Source of the DNA: Arion vulgaris
Taxonomy: Eukaryota; Mollusca; Gastropoda; Stylommatophora; Arionidae
DNA length: 64,000 bases
Reading direction: 5' to 3'
Assembly: GCA_020796225.1 (NCBI GenBank)
Contig: CM036768.1
Coordinates: forward strand, 40,374,789 to 40,438,788
This document shows, piece after piece, positions 26,901 through 32,900 of this stretch (position 1 is its first letter; each line of letters begins with the position of its first letter). The notes under the pieces were generated by a model. The model was not told the DNA's origin. It did not search any database and was given only the letters and a program-made list of their open reading frames with translations. A program made the translations under genes and the position numbers.

Positions 26901-29900
26901 ACTGAGATCTCACAAAGACCTTCTATGAAATGGTAACAATTTTTAGAAGTGTTCTTAGCAACAGCATTGATCACGTTGCCACTGAGATCTCACAAAGACC
27001 TTCTATGAAATGGTAACAATTTTTAGAAGTGTTCTTAGCAACAGCATTGATGACGTTGCCACTGAGATCTCACAAAGACCTTCTATGAAATGGTAACAAT
27101 TTTTAGAAGTGTTCTTAGCATCAGCATTGATCACGTTGCCACTGAGATCTAACAAAGACCTTCTATGAAATGGTAACAATTTTTAGAAGTGTTCTTAGCA
27201 ACAGCATTGATGACGTTGCCACTGAGATCTCACAAAGACCTTCTATGAAATGGTAATAATTTTTAGAAGTGTTCTTAGCAACAGCATTGATCACGTTGCC
27301 ACTGAGATCTCACAAAGACCTGTGAAATGGTAACAATTTTTGGAAGTGTTCTTAGCAACAGCATTGATAACATTGTCAACATATTATTCTTAGGAGAGTG
27401 ATGCTTGCCAAACGTGGAGACATTTTTGGTCAGTGGAGCACAGAATGGGTGTTAACTTATGATGCATTGGAAGGTTTTCCAAAGGAAACTGAAACTGGGA
27501 TTGAGATTGTTCACAAGGTAGGTAGTCTTCATCTTCTGTCAATATCATGCCAGATGAAGTATAGATGATTATGTTTCTCACCAACATAGTTGTTACTTCT
27601 TGTTATACATGTTATTCTTGCCTCTACTGTAATATCTTTTGTGATCATGCTTGAATTCTGACTTTCCATGATGCTTGTGTGTTCTGATGATTTGATGCTT
27701 GTGTGATTGACTGAGTTTGTGTGAGGTCTCTTATACTATTTAGTGCTGTCCATCTACAGAAACCTTTCTGATGCTTGGGTAGCACTGAACAGAGTTTGAT
27801 GCTGGTGGCATTGACGAGTTAGCTGGGACTACTGAGTTGATGCTTGGTACTGAGTTGAGTGTGCTATGAGTTTTGACTGTGCTGACTGAGTTGATGCTGT
27901 GGCTTCTACTGAGTTGATGTGTGGCTGACTGAGTTGAGCTTGTGGCTTTGAGTTAGTTGTGTGACGAGTTGATGTTTGCCACTGGTTGATGCTTGTGTGG
28001 CTTATGGTTTAGTTGGTGCGAGTTTTAGCTGTGCTCGACTGAGTTTTGATGCGTGCTGACTGAGTTTATGTGTGCTGACAGTTGATGTTGGTGCTGCTTC
28101 GATGATTATGCTTTCTGCATCTCACTGAGTTTTATGCTGTGCTGCTTGATACATTTATCTTGCCTCTAATTATGTTGACTGATCTTGTTTCTCTTTGTTA
28201 CTGAGTTTGATGCTTGTGGCACTTGACTGAGTTGTGTGAGGTCTGCTTATACTATTTAATTGGTGTCCCCATCATACAGACAAACCTTCACCATCTTCAG
28301 AGGTAAATAGCTACAAATTTAGGATATCTTTCCTTGTCATTCTCCATCTTCTAATGCTACATAGCTAACATTTGTAGGATATCTTTCCTTGTCATTCTCC
28401 CTAATGCTACATACTAACATTTTAGGATATCTTTCCTTTCATTCTCCAATGTACATAGCTAACATTTTAGATTCTTCTTTGCCATTCTCCATCTCCTTCT
28501 AATGCTACATAACTAAACTTTTCAGTATGTCCTCTCTTTATCATTCTCCATCTCCTTCTAATACTACATAACTAATAAACATTTCAGGATTTCCTCTCTT
28601 TAAGAGCTGTTGTCAATTAAAATAGCACTTACATTGTTTAAGTGAGCTCTTTTCTTTTGTTTCATAAACTTTAAGTGAGCTCTTCTATTGTTTCATAAAC
28701 TTTAAGAGCTTCTATTGTTTCATAAACTTTAAGTGAGCTCTTCTATTGTTTCATAAACTTTAAATAAACTTATCTATTATTTCATAAACTTTAAGTGAGC
28801 TCTTTCTTTCTTTTATTAATGATTAAACCTCAAATAACTACTTGTATTAATTATTAAACTTCAAATAACTACTTGTATTAATGATTAAACTTCAAATAAC
28901 TACTTGTATTCAACTTGAATTTGTTGATTTGTTTTTGTATAGGTGACTGACAATAAGAAGGCAGCTAAAGGATGGCTTCAAAAAGAAATTCATATTTCTG
29001 ATTATCAATTATCACATGTGAGACCAATATTTATTTATTTCATTGTAACTGCTAATTTCATTTTGCATATTTTTAAAACAAAAATAAACATGGTTTGGAC
29101 AGCATTGAAAACTTTGACACGCAGCAGATGTGGAAAATGTGTTGCTTATTTTCCTATACTATGATATGACTTGGTTTTGTGAGTGATTCACTATGTGACA
29201 TAGTCACATTATCTCAATAACAATGTGGATGGCTGGAGTGGATATAACTTCAAGACATAATGAATAGTCTTTGGCAGAATTAGTAATATCTACATTATAA
29301 CGATGATATGGAGGATCCTTACAATTCTCTTCTATATTATGTATATATATAATGTTATATATATATACTGGTCTGAAGAAAAGCTTCTATGTGAGTTACA
29401 GCAGACTGGAGAGACAGTCCCTGCACAGGAATGATCTTGCACACAGTTGTAATTTATCATCTCGGGTCATATCTACTGCCACTGGAGAGTCATGGATCTC
29501 TACAACTCTCTGTCCTCACTGTTTGCAATCAACTCAGTTGTTAATTCTCTTTCATGTCATGCTTTCAGACTGCTCATTATTTTCTGAGTAATTCGTTCTT
29601 TATCTTATTTTCTAGCAATAATATTTCTCATTATTATAACATGTTCTAACCAATATCTTTGAATGACATGCTCAAGAAATGATGACTGCCTGCTTGAGAT
29701 GTTTGTCAGAAGCTGTCTTATTTTCTAGCAATAATATTTCTCATTATTATAACATGTTCTAACCAATATCTTTGACTGACATGCTCAAGAAATGATGACT
29801 GCCTGCTTGAGATGTTTGTCAGAAGCTGTCTTATTGTCATTGACTTCTCTCAGCACAACTCAATTTGTTCTTCTAGCAGTCCATGAGATTCTAAAGCTGC

Positions 29901-32900
29901 ATCTGTCTAGGAAAGAAATCTTACAGAAACCAGCATCAAATAAACAAACTTTGCTAGTGGCAGAGAACAGCAAACTCTTGTATATATATATTATCAATTG
30001 AAGTGGGATTCAAAGGGTCAAGAGAGAAGACGACCTAAGGAGACCCTGAAACAAACTTTACTGAGAGAGGCAAGAAATATCGTTCTCAGTTCTATGGAGG
30101 AGATGGAGCGAGTTGCTCAGGATAGAGCGGTATGGAGAAATTGCTTGCAAGCCCTATATAATGTATAACGGTACGAGGGGAATTATTATTATATGTATAG
30201 GCTGTAATGATCATATCAAAAGTAAAGTAAAAATAAATAAAGGAACTGGTTTTGACCATGACCTATACTGTAGATACAGAGTTCGACATGTATTTTTCTT
30301 TGACAAATATGATGGGTGATGTGGTCATCATCATGCTGGGGGTCTTTACTTGTTAGTGCTTCTCTGGTATCTAGTTGAGACTTGGTCATCCTGAAAGCTG
30401 TACTTGTTAATGCTTCTCTGGTATCTAGTTGAGACTTGGTCATCCTGAAAGCTGTTACATTCAGAAAACAAAATTCCACTTTCACTGTGGAACTTAGCCC
30501 GGACCACATGTTTACAAAGCACCCTATCCATCTGGGTAGCAGTTATTTATTTTCATATCCATATTTGAAATCTATAAGTTACCAGTAATGCTGTTACATT
30601 CAGAAAACAAAATTCCACTTCCACTGTGGAACTAAACCCGAACCACATGTTTACAAAGCACCCTATCCATCTGGGTATCAGCTATTTATTTTCCTATCCA
30701 CGTTTGAAATCTATAAGTTACAAGTGTGTTCTTCATGTCTATAAAATCTCATGTTAAATATGACACCAAGTTATATGACTACTGCAACTATCTTTTTTGA
30801 TTATAAGCCTTGAAGATTTCATTGAATCAGGAGGTAGAGATGAAGACATTAATGCCAGGATTAGCAAGTCTGACATACCTTGCTCTCCTGTGTCAATAGT
30901 GGACCTTTGCCTCGTGTCACACAGTGTGACCTTTGCTCTCCTGTGTCACACAGTGTGACCTTTGCTCTCCTGTGTCACACAGTGTGAAACTCTAGTGACA
31001 TCTTCACTAAAACAAAGATCTGGATATTTAGTTGAAATGTGAAATCCATCTTGTTGAATGGAACGGAAAAGTGGTGGGTCAACAAGTTCAATACAAAGTT
31101 CAGCAAATTAAATTAAGTTCAACAAATGTCTATAGCAGATTCTCAGGTTGAGATAGTATGACAGACTGGATATCCACACAGACCTGTGAATAAGCATATG
31201 ACAGGAACTCGTGATGTTTGAGGTCAGGAGGAGAATATGGTGGTGGTTTGGGCATACCCTGCAGATTTGACACAGACAAGTGTCACTAGACAAACACTTG
31301 AATGGAACCCCCATGGGAAAGCTAAGAGAGGATGCTCTAGACAGACCTAGAGATGTAGTCTTCTTGAAGAACTGAAATATGCTGGGAAGACATTAAAAAT
31401 ATTTCCAGATACTGAGGAAAGTTTAGGACAACTGTTAAGGCCCTATGTTTCACAAAGAACAGAGAGAAATAAGTTCAGAAATCTTCAACATTACATACAA
31501 CATGTATGTATTTGAACTGTAATCGTCCATTTGTAGTGTTCCTCGAAATTCGTCTTTCTTGTTGTATTGTTTGCTTGATAAAGGTCTTTTGGTCGAAAGT
31601 TGCTGTTTATCGTCACTGTTTCTGTATTTTGTAAAACTATAGTACTTTGTTTTTACGTGTTTAACTGTATAAGTCTACAGCTGGCAAGTTTATCAGGAAA
31701 GATGTGTTCATTATTGAGATAACACTTGACTTTTCTGGTCACTATCCAGTCTAGTATACATGTCCAGTAAATGTATTCATTCATTATTCAATCTGCAGGA
31801 AATTGAGACCTATCTAGAGACAGATGACAAATATGAAATCATGATCTTTTTTGTTTGTTTGTTTGTTATTTAGGGAATTGAAACCAAGGCATGTCCTTTC
31901 AACATAAGAGGATGTATCTTGTTGTTGGTTATATCAGAGCACTCTAGGCCAACAAACATGACACAAATAAGAATTAACTCCTTTCAGAGAATGCAAGTTC
32001 TCTTCCATTTGATTTCCTTCTTTAGTACACTTAACTCTTTCCATGCTTTTCACAACACGTTATGCCACAGCGTATTCCGTTGAATGTCATTCAATGCACA
32101 CTGCACCAGTTGAGTTGTTTCGTTTATACAAGTCTTTCTAGTTTTACTTCTTTTAATTTTATTTGTTGTATCCTTCCGGTTTATCCACAATTTGCAGATG
32201 ATATCTTAATATATAGGACTGGGTCAGATAGACGAGAGATGGTTGACGACATTCAGAAAACATTGCATACCATCTCGGGTTGGTGTAGAGAGTCTCGCTC
32301 TCAGGTCAATCCTGAAAAGCGTGTATGTTGTGGTGCTCGTTGAATAATCACATCGGCAAGGCTGACCTACCCTGTGTAATCTTTGATGAACATACCATCG
32401 AGCGCAGAGACAGGCTGCGCTATCTTGGAATAACCTTTGATCGTAGTCTATCTTTCAAACACCATATTGAACAGACGATACAACGTGCAAGCGTGGTCTT
32501 GAGGCTCTCAAAGTTATGGTGGCCGCACACCTTGAGCAGAGACTACTTGCCCTTTGTTCGATCGACTGGTAATGTCAGTGGTAGATTACGGACTCGAATT
32601 CTTACGATATCAAGATCACAATGTGAACGACTGAACGGGTTCAGAATGAAGGTATGCGTATAGTTCTGGGCTGCACTAGAGATACCCCATTGTGAAGATG
32701 AGATATATGCTTGGCCTTCTGTCACTACGCTCCCGTCATGCAATCGCCCAAACCAAGGCATATATGCGGGTTACTTCGGATAAGAGACATCCACTTCACA
32801 AGAACACTAATGATGTTAAGGGCACGAGAATCAAGCGTGGCATGTCGTTGATGGCCCAGGCTGAGAGAACAATTGGCCAGGTGACTACGGTTGCGACTCT

